This document shows positions 17,849 to 26,772 of a stretch of DNA of 64,000 bases, one piece after another. The stretch spans positions 434,001 to 498,000 of the forward strand of contig DASQFN010000047.1 in assembly GCA_035633115.1 (NCBI GenBank), given 5' to 3'. The notes beneath the pieces are model-generated. The model had not been told where the DNA came from and did not search any database. It worked only from the letters and a program-made list of their open reading frames with translations. Within the stretch, counting starts at the first letter, position 1. Each line of letters opens with the position of its first letter. A program made the translations under genes and the position numbers. The stretch comes from Gemmatimonadaceae bacterium. Lineage in GTDB: Bacteria; Gemmatimonadota; Gemmatimonadetes; Gemmatimonadales; Gemmatimonadaceae.

Positions 17849-19072
17849 GTGACGCCGTCGCAATCGTTTCCACCACGCGTGCGCGAGATCATACGGCAGC
17901 TCTCGGGTGATGAGCGCTCGATCGCCATCGCCCTCGGTGCAATTATTCACGAGGCCGACACGTCCGGCTCAGCGCCTTTCAACGCTGTGGTCATTCGGTA
18001 CCGCGACGACTACCTCCGTGCGCTTCGCACCGAAGGCAGGGACGCCGAGCGCGAGGCGGGACGCCTTGGCCTCGATGAAGTGCGTAACTACTTCGCGAGC
18101 TCGATCGTTCCGCGCCTCATCGGCGACGGCGCGCTCCTGCCGCCGGCCCCAGACCCGGAGGACCCGGATGCACGACTTCGGCTCTCGGAAGCCCTATGGC
18201 GCGACGTAGGCCCCAACAAGCTCGAGGTCGCCGAAGGTTTTCTGCATGTAGGTGAGGAGGCGTCCACCGATCCGCTGCGGCAGCAGCGGCCCGCCCCGAA
18301 AGGGAGCATTCTCGAGGCTAAGGGGCTGGTGAAGTCATACCGCCGACGGGCGGTAGTCAACAATGTCGATCTCAGGCTTCAACAGGGCGAGATCGTGGGA
18401 CTGCTCGGACCGAACGGAGCAGGCAAAACGACTACGTTCTACATGATCGTGGGGTTGATCGAGCCCGAGAGGGGACGCATTGTGCTCGATGACAAAGACA
18501 TTACCGACATGCCGATGTATCAGCGGGCGCGTCACGGAATCGGCTATCTATCGCAGGAGCCGTCAGTCTTCCGCAAGTTATCCGTCGAGGACAACATTCT
18601 GGCGATACTGGAGACGCTGCCGCTTACGAAAGCCGAGCGGCAACGACGGCTGGAGAAGCTGCTGGACGAGCTCGGCATCAAGCGGTTGCGGAAGAACAAG
18701 GCTTACTCGCTCTCCGGGGGGGAGCGGCGGAGGCTCGAGATCACCCGTGCTCTTGTGACCGACCCGAAATTCATGATGCTCGACGAGCCGTTCGCCGGTG
18801 TTGACCCAATCGCGGTACATGACATCCAGACTATTGTCGCAGGCCTTCGGCACCGGGGAATCGGAGTTGTCATCAGCGACCACAACGTCGAGCAGACACT
18901 CGACATCGTCGACCGCGCGTATATCATGTTCGACGGTCAGGTAAAGGTTTCAGGAACAGTGCGCGATCTCGTATTCGACGACACTGTGGCCGACATCTAT
19001 CTAGGCCCGACGCTGACCGCGCGTCTGCGTGACCGGTTCTCGCATTTGACCGTCGCCGGAGCAGCCTCGTGA
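17849..19072 (+). CDS. lptB: LPS export ATPase LptB with ~155-residue N-terminal extension
   Basis: 407 aa against ~240 aa for typical LptB. Residues ~155-395 are a complete ABC ATPase: Walker A GPNGAGKT (187-194), Q-loop YLSQEPSVFRKL, signature LSGGERRRLEI, Walker B MMLDEPFAGVD and switch His in ISDHNVEQTL. This sequence is very close to LptB. Residues 1-150 are a predicted helical, charged domain (ERSIAIALGAIIHEAD, EREAGRLGLDEVRNYF) that I do not recognise. The extension is in one open frame with no internal stop, so it is a real fusion or a long leader domain. LptFG partners are not in the window. Confidence 0.9.
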   Translation: MTPSQSFPPRVREIIRQLSGDERSIAIALGAIIHEADTSGSAPFNAVVIRYRDDYLRALRTEGRDAEREAGRLGLDEVRNYFASSIVPRLIGDGALLPPAPDPEDPDARLRLSEALWRDVGPNKLEVAEGFLHVGEEASTDPLRQQRPAPKGSILEAKGLVKSYRRRAVVNNVDLRLQQGEIVGLLGPNGAGKTTTFYMIVGLIEPERGRIVLDDKDITDMPMYQRARHGIGYLSQEPSVFRKLSVEDNILAILETLPLTKAERQRRLEKLLDELGIKRLRKNKAYSLSGGERRRLEITRALVTDPKFMMLDEPFAGVDPIAVHDIQTIVAGLRHRGIGVVISDHNVEQTLDIVDRAYIMFDGQVKVSGTVRDLVFDDTVADIYLGPTLTARLRDRFSHLTVAGAAS

Positions 19073-20529
19073 AGCCGGGAATCAGCCAGACGACGCAGCT
19101 CCGCCAGGAGCTCAAGATCAATCCACGCCTGTACCAGGCGATGGATCTTCTCTACATGCCTTTGCTCGACCTCCAGCAGCACCTCAAGCAGGAGCTGCTT
19201 AACAATCCGTTCCTCGACCTCGTGGAAGAGGAAGAAGAGGAAGAGGAGCAGACAGAGACTGAAAACGTCGAGGAGACCGAGGAAGAGAAGCGGGGCGAGG
19301 AAATCGATTGGGAGGAGATACTGCTCGACGGCTTCGACACCGCCGGGGGGAGAAGAGAAGAGCACGAGGAGCGGGAATACTTCGAGCCGGTGACGGTCGC
19401 GACGCGCGACCTGAGCGACCACCTCCGCGATCAGGTGAGCCTGCTCGAGCTCGATCCGCGCCAGATGCTGCTCGCCGACGAGTTCATCGGCAATGTCGGC
19501 GACGATGGTTATCTGGCGTCCGCTGTCGAGGAGGTTGTTTCCTCCCTCAACGATGTCGTTACGCGTGCCGCCGAAGAGGCTGGGCGAGACACCGACGATC
19601 TTCCGCTCTATACTATAGAAGAAGCCGAGAAGATGCTGGCAACCGTGCAGAGCCTCGACCCGCCCGGAGTTGCCGCCCGCACGCTGCAGGAATGTCTGTT
19701 GCTCCAGCTCAAGGAGGCCGGCCTCCAGCAGTCGCTGCCTTATCGTCTCGTGCACGACTGCTTCGACGAGCTCATCGCTCACCGCTGGAGTGAGATCTCG
19801 AAGCGTTTCGGCATCAGCGCCGCGGACGTCCAGGGCGCAGCCGACGAGATTGCCAAGCTCGATCCAAAGCCGGGCCTGCGTTACAGCAGCGGAAGCGACA
19901 ATTACATCATCCCCGATCTCATCGTCGACAAGATCGACGGCCAGTACCACGTCTTCCTGAATGACGCGAACCTGCCGCGTCTCAAGCTCAGCAAGACCTA
20001 TCAGGAGATTGCGCGGGACAAGAAGAAGTTCGAAGGCGAGAACAAGGAGTTCATCTCCAACAAGCTGAACTCCGCCAACTGGATGATTCAGGCAATCGAG
20101 CAGCGGCGCCAGACGATGCTGAAGGTGATGAACTACATCGTCGACAGACAGCGTGAGTTCTTCGACAAGGGAGTGCAGCACCTGAAGCCGCTCACTCTCC
20201 GCGAGGTGGCGGAAGTGATCAACATGCACGAGTCCACGGTAAGCCGGGTGACGAACGAGAAGTTCGTGCAGACTCCCAGGGGCGTCCTGCCGCTCAAGTT
20301 CTTCTTCTCCTCCGGGCTCGCGACAACTGATGGTGAAGACGTTTCAGCGCGCGGCATCAAGGCACAGCTAGAGAAGCTGGTCCAGGAAGAGGATCCAAAA
20401 CATCCGCTGACCGATCAGGCGATAGTCAATATTCTCCGCGAGAGCGGCGTTCAGATCGCGCGCCGGACTGTGGCCAAGTATCGCGATCAGCTTGGCGTTC
20501 TTTCAGCAAGGATGCGCAAGCGCGTATGA
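19069..20529 (+). CDS. rpoN: RNA polymerase sigma-54 factor
   Basis: 486 aa. Region I (residues 1-50, Gln/Leu-rich: LRQELKINPRLYQAMDLL) binds activator and core. An acidic linker of Glu runs (~57-85) is region II. The core-binding part follows, then the HTH (TLREVAEVINMHESTVSRVTNEKF) and the RpoN box (ARRTVAKYR) near the C-terminus. GTG start overlaps the lptB stop (GTGA). The lptB-rpoN order is common across diderms. Confidence 0.97.
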   Translation: MKPGISQTTQLRQELKINPRLYQAMDLLYMPLLDLQQHLKQELLNNPFLDLVEEEEEEEEQTETENVEETEEEKRGEEIDWEEILLDGFDTAGGRREEHEEREYFEPVTVATRDLSDHLRDQVSLLELDPRQMLLADEFIGNVGDDGYLASAVEEVVSSLNDVVTRAAEEAGRDTDDLPLYTIEEAEKMLATVQSLDPPGVAARTLQECLLLQLKEAGLQQSLPYRLVHDCFDELIAHRWSEISKRFGISAADVQGAADEIAKLDPKPGLRYSSGSDNYIIPDLIVDKIDGQYHVFLNDANLPRLKLSKTYQEIARDKKKFEGENKEFISNKLNSANWMIQAIEQRRQTMLKVMNYIVDRQREFFDKGVQHLKPLTLREVAEVINMHESTVSRVTNEKFVQTPRGVLPLKFFFSSGLATTDGEDVSARGIKAQLEKLVQEEDPKHPLTDQAIVNILRESGVQIARRTVAKYRDQLGVLSARMRKRV

Positions 20530-21518
20530 CATCGGTGCGGTCGGAGACTACGCCAGTCTATACAGCTGCCCGCCGGCCGCTGGTGAGCATCCTCGTCCCC
20601 GCCAAGGACGAGGCGGAGAATCTCCCGCCATTCATGGAGCAGGCAGCAGCGGTGTTTGCGCAAAGCCCCGGCATGTACGAGGTGGTCGTTGTCGACGATG
20701 GATCGGTCGACGATACCTGGGAGGTTCTCGGGTCGCTGCAGCGCCAGTATCCGTTTCTCACGGCCGCGCGCCACCGATACAGGCGCGGAATTGCCGAAGC
20801 CCTGCGCACCGGATATCTGCACTCCCGCGGTTCGGTGCTCGTTTTTTATCCGGCGGATCTCCAGTACAAGCCGGAGGATATTCCGCGGCTCGTGGCGCCT
20901 GTGCTCGACGGCACCTCCGACATGGTCACCGGCTTCAAGGAAGGGCAGTACGAGAAGGCATTCGTATCCGGCGTCTACAATCGTCTCAGCCAGCGCCTCT
21001 TTCGCGTTCCGGTTCGCGATCTGAATTCGGTGAAGGCCTACCGAAGGGAAGTAATGGAAGCTCTTCCGGCTCGGCCGGACTGGCACCGGTACATGATCGT
21101 GATGGCCGTAGCGCAGGGATTTACGGTTTCGGAGGTTTCCGTACCGCTGTACCCTCGCTATGCGGGCAAGTCGAAGTTCGGAATCGGAAGAATTCCGATC
21201 GGCGTGCTCGACATGCTGGCGGTATGGTTCGAGCTGCGGTTTGCCAAGAAGCCGCTGCTCCTCTTCGGCATGCTCGGCGCCGCGCTGTTCGTGCTCGGTG
21301 TCCTCGTGGGAATTGCTGCTGTGCTCTGGCGAATATTTGCAGGAGAAGGCTTCCGTCCGCTGCTCAATCTGATCGAGACGTGTCTCATCCTCGGGAGCGT
21401 GCTGTTTGCTACGGGATTGATCGGAGAGCTGATCGCGGCGCAGCGCGCGGAGATGCGCGAGCTTCGCGCTCGTCTGGAGGAATTGGCGCAGGGGCGCGAC
21501 ACGCTGCAAAAGCCATAG
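20526..21518 (+). CDS. GT2 glycosyltransferase with C-terminal membrane anchor (ArnC/DPM-like)
   Basis: 330 aa. A GT-A domain (ILVPAKDEAENL near 25, VVVDDGSVDD, FYPADLQYKPEDI as a DXD variant with Ala-Asp) covers ~1-225; two transmembrane segments (~240-315) follow, then a coiled C-terminus (ELIAAQRAEMRELRARLEEL). Enzymes of this layout load a sugar onto undecaprenyl phosphate for use outside the cytoplasm. Start ATG overlaps rpoN. Sugar and acceptor are unknown. Neighbouring YfhO and GT genes support envelope glycosylation. Confidence 0.8.
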   Translation: MTSVRSETTPVYTAARRPLVSILVPAKDEAENLPPFMEQAAAVFAQSPGMYEVVVVDDGSVDDTWEVLGSLQRQYPFLTAARHRYRRGIAEALRTGYLHSRGSVLVFYPADLQYKPEDIPRLVAPVLDGTSDMVTGFKEGQYEKAFVSGVYNRLSQRLFRVPVRDLNSVKAYRREVMEALPARPDWHRYMIVMAVAQGFTVSEVSVPLYPRYAGKSKFGIGRIPIGVLDMLAVWFELRFAKKPLLLFGMLGAALFVLGVLVGIAAVLWRIFAGEGFRPLLNLIETCLILGSVLFATGLIGELIAAQRAEMRELRARLEELAQGRDTLQKP

Positions 21519-21522
21519 CAGC

Positions 21523-22689
21523 GTGAACGTCCTTTTTCTGACGCACTCGTTCCCCAGAGGGTATGGGGATGCGCCGGGCTCGTTCCTGCTCCGGCTCGCT
21601 GTCGCGCTCCAGAAGCAATCAGTAAACGTCCACGTCGTTGCCCCATCGGCGGCCGGACTCTCGTCCTCGGAAGCGCTCGACGGAATCACAATCGAGCGCT
21701 TTCGCTATGCGCCACGCCGCTACGAGAAGCTCGCCTACACCGGGAACATGGCCCAGGACGTCGCATCCTCGTGGAGCGCGCGGTTCGCTCTGGTCGGGTT
21801 CCTCGGCTCGGATTTCGTTGCGGCGGTTCGCGCGCGCAGAAGCTTCGAGCCAGACGTCATTCACGCGCACTGGTGGTTTCCAAGCGGCGTGATTGGCAGC
21901 TGGCTCTCGAAAATGTCGCATCGTCCGCTCGTCACGACATTGCACGGGACTGACGTGCGTCTCGCGCGGACGGTGGCTATCAGCCGTCCGCTGTTCCGGC
22001 ACGTCCTCCAGCATTCTTCCGCGGTAACGACTGTATCCAGGTGGCTCGGCGCGGAAGTCAAAGCAATGGTGCCGTCCGTTACGCCGGCAATCGCACCAAT
22101 GCCGGCGGATACGGCGAGATACACTCCCGGCGGGCGGCGCGAGGATGCCCGCCTTCTTTTTATCGGTCGCTTCACGCCGCAAAAGGGTCTGGACCATCTG
22201 CTTCGCGCGCTGTCCCTCATGAAGCAACGAGCGATCCTCGACGTCGTCGGGAATGGCGGCGACAGTGCGCGGTATCGCGCTCTGGCGGACGAGCTTTCAG
22301 TCAGCGATCGCGTTGCGTGGCACGGACAGCTGAGGACCGATCAGCTCGCCGGGCTATATCGCGCGGCGACCGCACTCGTTGTCCCCTCGATCGATGAAGG
22401 ACTGGGGCTAGTCGCGGTTGAGGCGCTTCTCTGCGAGACACCGGTTGTCGCATTTCAATCGGGCGGCCTGACTGACGTGATTCAGGACGGGCGCACCGGC
22501 GTGCTCGTGCCGCCGGGTGATTCAGCGGCGCTCGCATCGGCGCTCGATGACGTTATCGCCGAGCCGGAGCGGGCGCGCACGCTGGGTGCGGCGGGGAGGC
22601 TGTACGCGCTGTCGGCATTTGCGCCGGAATCGGCCGCCCAGCGCTACGCCGATATCTACAAGAAAGTAATTGACGACCAGCCGGCGTAA
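21523..22689 (+). CDS. GT4-type glycosyltransferase
   Basis: 388 aa, GT-B fold. N-terminal half has FLTHSFPRGYGDAPGSFLLRL and THTLHGTDVRLA-like acceptor-side motifs; the C-terminal half has the LFIGRFTPQKGLDHLLRAL turn and the donor-binding E-X7-E block in PSIDEGLGLVAVEALLCETPVV. It probably transfers a nucleotide-activated sugar in the cytoplasm to a lipid or glycan intermediate. GTG start five bases after the preceding gene; the end overlaps the next gene by 20 bases. Substrates cannot be read. Confidence 0.85.
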   Translation: MNVLFLTHSFPRGYGDAPGSFLLRLAVALQKQSVNVHVVAPSAAGLSSSEALDGITIERFRYAPRRYEKLAYTGNMAQDVASSWSARFALVGFLGSDFVAAVRARRSFEPDVIHAHWWFPSGVIGSWLSKMSHRPLVTTLHGTDVRLARTVAISRPLFRHVLQHSSAVTTVSRWLGAEVKAMVPSVTPAIAPMPADTARYTPGGRREDARLLFIGRFTPQKGLDHLLRALSLMKQRAILDVVGNGGDSARYRALADELSVSDRVAWHGQLRTDQLAGLYRAATALVVPSIDEGLGLVAVEALLCETPVVAFQSGGLTDVIQDGRTGVLVPPGDSAALASALDDVIAEPERARTLGAAGRLYALSAFAPESAAQRYADIYKKVIDDQPA

Positions 22690-23593
22690 GCTCTTCGTCG
22701 CAGCGCAATGGATTTTCGCTGCGGCAATCGTCTGGGCAGCGGCAAATGCACTTCGAGGTCAATGGAGCGCTGCCGCAGGCAGACTTGCAACGCTTTCCCT
22801 CGACTGGACGTGGATCGCTGCGGCGACGGCAATCGTGCTGCTCACGTATGTGCTGCTGATCGACACGTGGCGCGGACTTCTGGCCGGGTGGGGAGGGTAC
22901 CTGCATTTCAGCACCGCGGCGCGCATCTGGTTCATCTCGAATCTCGGGAAATATCTTCCGGGAAAAGTGTGGTCGATCGCGGCCATGAGCGTGATGGCGC
23001 GCGAGCAGGCAGTGTCGCCCGTGGCAGCCGCTGGTTCCTCGATCCTCATTCAGCTCATCACCACTGCGACAGGCATTGCCCTCGCGCTGTTCATGGGCGT
23101 GCGCGCAATCGACCAGCCGGTGCTCGCGACAATCGTCGCCGTGGCACTCGGCGCAGCAATCGCATCGCTTCCAGCCACCTTGCCTGCGCTCGCCCGCGCG
23201 GCATCTGCGCTGACAGGACGCGCGATCGAGGTGCCGCCGCTGGGGGCGGGAACACTGCTTCTCACTGTGGCCCGGTCGCTCCTGTCCTGGCTCGCTTATG
23301 GAGTGGCGTTTCAGCTCTTTGTCCGCGGAGTGCTCGGCTCGGCGGCTGGCGAGACCTCCTCGTACATCGCAGTTTATGCGGCGTCGTACATCCTCGGTTT
23401 TCTCGCGCTCTTCGCGCCGGGCGGCGTCATTGTCCGAGAGAGCGCGCTGGTTGCCGGGATGGTGCGTATGGGACTCGCAGGTCAGGCCGACGCGTTCGCG
23501 GTGGCGGTTGCGTCGCGCCTCTGGCTCACCGTCATCGAGCTGTTGCCAGGTTTCGTGTATCTGGCCCTGACGCGTCGCTCCTCCTCCAGGTAA
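22670..23593 (+). CDS. UPF0104 / lysylphosphatidylglycerol-synthase-like flippase-type membrane protein
   Basis: 307 aa, about seven transmembrane segments. The mark NLGKYLPGKVW (~95) and the later FLALFAPGGVIVRESAL segment are typical of the YbhN/AglD/MprF-membrane-domain family. Some relatives flip or present lipid-linked substrates beside glycosyltransferases, which matches the setting here. The start is an overlapping TTG (22670), giving MTTSRRKLFVA; no ATG fits. Precise role unknown. Confidence 0.75.
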   Translation: MTTSRRKLFVAAQWIFAAAIVWAAANALRGQWSAAAGRLATLSLDWTWIAAATAIVLLTYVLLIDTWRGLLAGWGGYLHFSTAARIWFISNLGKYLPGKVWSIAAMSVMAREQAVSPVAAAGSSILIQLITTATGIALALFMGVRAIDQPVLATIVAVALGAAIASLPATLPALARAASALTGRAIEVPPLGAGTLLLTVARSLLSWLAYGVAFQLFVRGVLGSAAGETSSYIAVYAASYILGFLALFAPGGVIVRESALVAGMVRMGLAGQADAFAVAVASRLWLTVIELLPGFVYLALTRRSSSR

Positions 23594-23603
23594 TGGTGAT
23601 CGG

Positions 23604-26057
23604 ATGAAACGCAACGCTCGCCCGGCGCGGGATGTGACATCGACGGGAGGCGCCGGCCGCAGCGACCCGAGCGAGCCGGTGGTTCCAGCCGCAAGTCTCA
23701 AAGGCCCGCCGCTCGAGACACTCTGGGCGGCAGTGACCTATGCTGTCCTGACCTTCTCCCTCGCCTGGCCCGCGCTCGCCGGAAAGTTTCTCGTCGGCGG
23801 GAACAGCGACCAGTACATCGCGGGTTATGCCTTCCGGGAATTCGCTGCGAGCACGCTGCGAGCTACCGGAGAGTTTCCTTTGTGGAATCCGTACCTGTTC
23901 GGAGGAATGCCATTCGTCGCGGCGATGCATGGCGACATCTTCTATCCGACGTTTCTGCTCCGGATGATCCTGCCCACTGACGTCGCCATGACGTGGGGGT
24001 TCGTCATTCACGTTTTTCTCGCCGGCCTCTTCACGTTCCTGTTCCTGCGCGCGTGTGGCTTCGGTTTTTTTGGATCGCTGTTCGGCGGAGTCGCGTACAT
24101 GATGGGGGGCCAGGTCGCGTCTCTTGTTTCTCCGGGACACGACGGAAAGCTGTTCGTCAGCGCGCTGTTCCCGCTCACGCTTCTTATGCTGCTCCGCGGA
24201 ATCCGCGACGGAAAGCGATGGAGCTGGGGCGCGCTGGCTCTCGTGATCGGTCTCGTAGTGCTCAGTCCGCATCCGCAGCTGCTTCAATACCTGCTGCTGG
24301 CCTCGGGCGCATTTGCGCTTTTTCTGGCGATCTCCGGGTGGAGAAGGGAAGAGCTGACCTCGCGGGAAGCAGCTATGCGCCTCGGCTTCGCTCTGGGCGC
24401 AGTCGTGATTGGCGGGCTCATGGGGGCAATCCAATATCTTCCGCTTCGCGAGTATGTCCCCTGGTCGCCACGAGCCGGCGGTTTGCCTGACTACACCGTC
24501 GCAACTTCGTACGCATGGCCGACGAGCGAGCTCTTCAACGCGTACCTCCCTCAATTCACCGGAATACTCAGAAACTACTGGGGCGAGAGCGGTATCCACT
24601 TCCACAGCGACTACGTCGGGGTCGCGGTCCTGTTGATGGCCGGCGCTGCATTCTCGAGTCTCAGGACCGACCCTCGCCGGCGTCTGATCCTGTTCTTCAC
24701 CGGGACGGTGATCATCGCCACACTCTGGGCGATGGGCTCACACACGCCGTTCTATCGCATCCCGTACGCTCTCGTGCCCGGAACGAAATTCTTTCGCGCA
24801 CCGAATTCGGTTTTCTTCGTTGGCTCGCTTGGAATCGGTGTGCTGGCCGCGGCGGGAGTCGATCATGTCATCGATCGCGTCGTGGGCAGGAGATATCTGT
24901 ATGCGTGGCTCGGGTTCGGGGCATTCATCGCTGTTCTCGCCTCAGCAGGCATCTTGACGTCAATCGCCGAGAGCCTTGCTCACGAGCAGACGCTGGACCG
25001 TGCGATCGCAAACTCGCTCGACCTGATGCTCGGAGCGTGGCGATCGTTCGGCTTCGTCGTCGCAACGGTTGCACTCGTGCTCCTCACACAGCGCGGGAAG
25101 ATTCCGCTCAGGGCAGGTGGCTGGGCGCTATCGGCATTGGCCGCGGTGGATCTCTGGACGATCCTCCGGTATTACTGGGTGTTTTCACCCGCCGCCGCGC
25201 AGCTGTTCGCGTCCGACCCGACGCTCGACGCCCTGAAACGAGAAACCCAGCCGGGCAGGGTGATTGCCGTTCCTCTCGCTGCGATCGGAAATCGCGATCC
25301 CATCCTGGAGGGCGATGCCCTGATGGTCCACCGGATTCGAAACGTGCTCGGATATCACGGAAATCAGCTCGGCAGGTACAATGCGCTGCTGGATAAGGAC
25401 CAGGGATATCGTCAGATAGTAAATCCCAATGTGTGGCAGCTCCTGAACGCGCGATTCCTCCTCACAAACGCGGAGAATCCGGAGCAGCTGTTCCCGGGAG
25501 CCACGCCGGTTGCGGGGCCGGCACAGGATGCGGCCGGTATCACACTGTATCTCTACAGACTGCCCGGTGACAATCCATACGCCTGGGTAGTCCCAATCAT
25601 CGTGAAGGCTCCGGACGACGCAGTACTTGGAACCGTTCTCGACCGTCGCTTCGACGTGCGACGCGCCGCGCTGTTCGACACGGCGGCCGCCGTCACGGGC
25701 ATCGAGAACGTCACCGCGTTGCCGGAGCCTCTTGCGGTGAAGGCGTCGGTAACGCGCTACGCTCCGGGCAGCGTCGGCATCCGTCTCGATTCGCCGGCTC
25801 CGCGCGGATCTGCTCTCGTAGTGAGCGAAAACTTTTACCCGGGGTGGCAGGCAACCGTCGCCGGAAAGCCCGTGCCGACCGGACGCGCCGATTTCTCGCT
25901 GATCGGTGTCCAACTACCCGAGGGAGCAACGGAGGTCAACTTGTCTTTTGCAAGCGCTGCATATCAACACGGGAAGGTGATCACGCTGATCGCCCTTGCC
26001 GCCGCAGTTCTTCTGACTGGTGTCGGCGCAGTCGCGCAGCGGAGAGCGATTGCCTGA
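23604..26057 (+). CDS. YfhO-family multi-span membrane protein
   Basis: 817 aa, a dozen or so transmembrane segments in the first ~520 residues, then an extracytoplasmic C-terminal domain (ending in a last span before the C-terminus). The GGNSDQYIAGYAFREF and EFPLWNPYLFGGMPFVA blocks near the N-terminus are characteristic of YfhO proteins, which are GT-C-like and required for lipoteichoic-acid glycosylation in Firmicutes. Here it sits next to a DPM-like enzyme, so it may use undecaprenyl-phosphate sugar on the outer face. The acceptor is not known. Confidence 0.8.
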   Translation: MKRNARPARDVTSTGGAGRSDPSEPVVPAASLKGPPLETLWAAVTYAVLTFSLAWPALAGKFLVGGNSDQYIAGYAFREFAASTLRATGEFPLWNPYLFGGMPFVAAMHGDIFYPTFLLRMILPTDVAMTWGFVIHVFLAGLFTFLFLRACGFGFFGSLFGGVAYMMGGQVASLVSPGHDGKLFVSALFPLTLLMLLRGIRDGKRWSWGALALVIGLVVLSPHPQLLQYLLLASGAFALFLAISGWRREELTSREAAMRLGFALGAVVIGGLMGAIQYLPLREYVPWSPRAGGLPDYTVATSYAWPTSELFNAYLPQFTGILRNYWGESGIHFHSDYVGVAVLLMAGAAFSSLRTDPRRRLILFFTGTVIIATLWAMGSHTPFYRIPYALVPGTKFFRAPNSVFFVGSLGIGVLAAAGVDHVIDRVVGRRYLYAWLGFGAFIAVLASAGILTSIAESLAHEQTLDRAIANSLDLMLGAWRSFGFVVATVALVLLTQRGKIPLRAGGWALSALAAVDLWTILRYYWVFSPAAAQLFASDPTLDALKRETQPGRVIAVPLAAIGNRDPILEGDALMVHRIRNVLGYHGNQLGRYNALLDKDQGYRQIVNPNVWQLLNARFLLTNAENPEQLFPGATPVAGPAQDAAGITLYLYRLPGDNPYAWVVPIIVKAPDDAVLGTVLDRRFDVRRAALFDTAAAVTGIENVTALPEPLAVKASVTRYAPGSVGIRLDSPAPRGSALVVSENFYPGWQATVAGKPVPTGRADFSLIGVQLPEGATEVNLSFASAAYQHGKVITLIALAAAVLLTGVGAVAQRRAIA

Positions 26058-26772
26058 GAAAGCGCTCGTAATCGTTCCGACGTACAACGAGCGGGACAAT
26101 GTCCCGCAAATTGTTCCGGAAATTCTCTCGCAGGATCCGTCGCTGGACGTTCTTATCGTCGACGACGGATCTCCCGACGGAACGGGTGCGGTAGCCGATG
26201 AAATGGCGGCGGCTGACCCGCGCGTTCATGTGATTCATCGGCAGGGAAAGCTCGGCCTCGGCACTGCGTATATCGCGGGCTTCAAGTGGGCGCTCGCGCG
26301 CGACTACGCTTTTATCTTCGAGATGGACGCTGACTTTTCGCATCCCCCCGAGCGCATTCCCGATTTCCTTCGCGCCATTCAGAATGCGGACCTCGTGCTT
26401 GGCTCGAGGTATCTGAACGGCGAAGTGAACGTCGTCAACTGGCCAATGAGCAGGCTGTTCCTCAGCTATTCCGCGAACATCTACGCGCGAGGAGTCACGG
26501 GCCTGCCTGTCTTCGACGCCACGGGTGGCTTCAAGTGCTTTCGCCGGGTTGTGCTGGAGTCGATCAATCTCGATGACGTCCGCTCGAACGGGTACGCGTT
26601 TCAGATCGAGATGAGCTTCCGCGCCTGGCGGAAGGGCTTTCGAATTGTCGAGATTCCGATTGTCTTCTTCGATCGCACGAAGGGCTCGAGCAAAATGTCG
26701 AAGAAAATCGTGAGAGAGGCAGTATGGATGGTCTGGCGGCTTCGATTGTGGGGCCTGCTGAGAAGGGTGTGA
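26050..26772 (+). CDS. Polyprenyl-phosphate mannosyltransferase-like GT2 enzyme (DPM1 type)
   Basis: 240 aa from the TTG at 26050, which overlaps the previous stop; a GTG at 26020 in the same frame would add ten unconserved residues. The GT-A domain is complete: IVPTYNERDNVP, LIVDDGSPDGTG, EMDADFSHPPERIP (DXD), GSRYLNGEVNV and GGFKCFRR. There is no membrane anchor, as in soluble DPM1. It likely makes a polyprenyl-phosphate sugar that feeds the YfhO-type protein upstream. Confidence 0.87.
   Translation: MPEKALVIVPTYNERDNVPQIVPEILSQDPSLDVLIVDDGSPDGTGAVADEMAAADPRVHVIHRQGKLGLGTAYIAGFKWALARDYAFIFEMDADFSHPPERIPDFLRAIQNADLVLGSRYLNGEVNVVNWPMSRLFLSYSANIYARGVTGLPVFDATGGFKCFRRVVLESINLDDVRSNGYAFQIEMSFRAWRKGFRIVEIPIVFFDRTKGSSKMSKKIVREAVWMVWRLRLWGLLRRV

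Noticed and set aside
18997-20229. 410-codon minus-strand frame rich in Leu/Val/Glu
   Set aside because: Fully antisense to rpoN, whose regions and RpoN box are intact.
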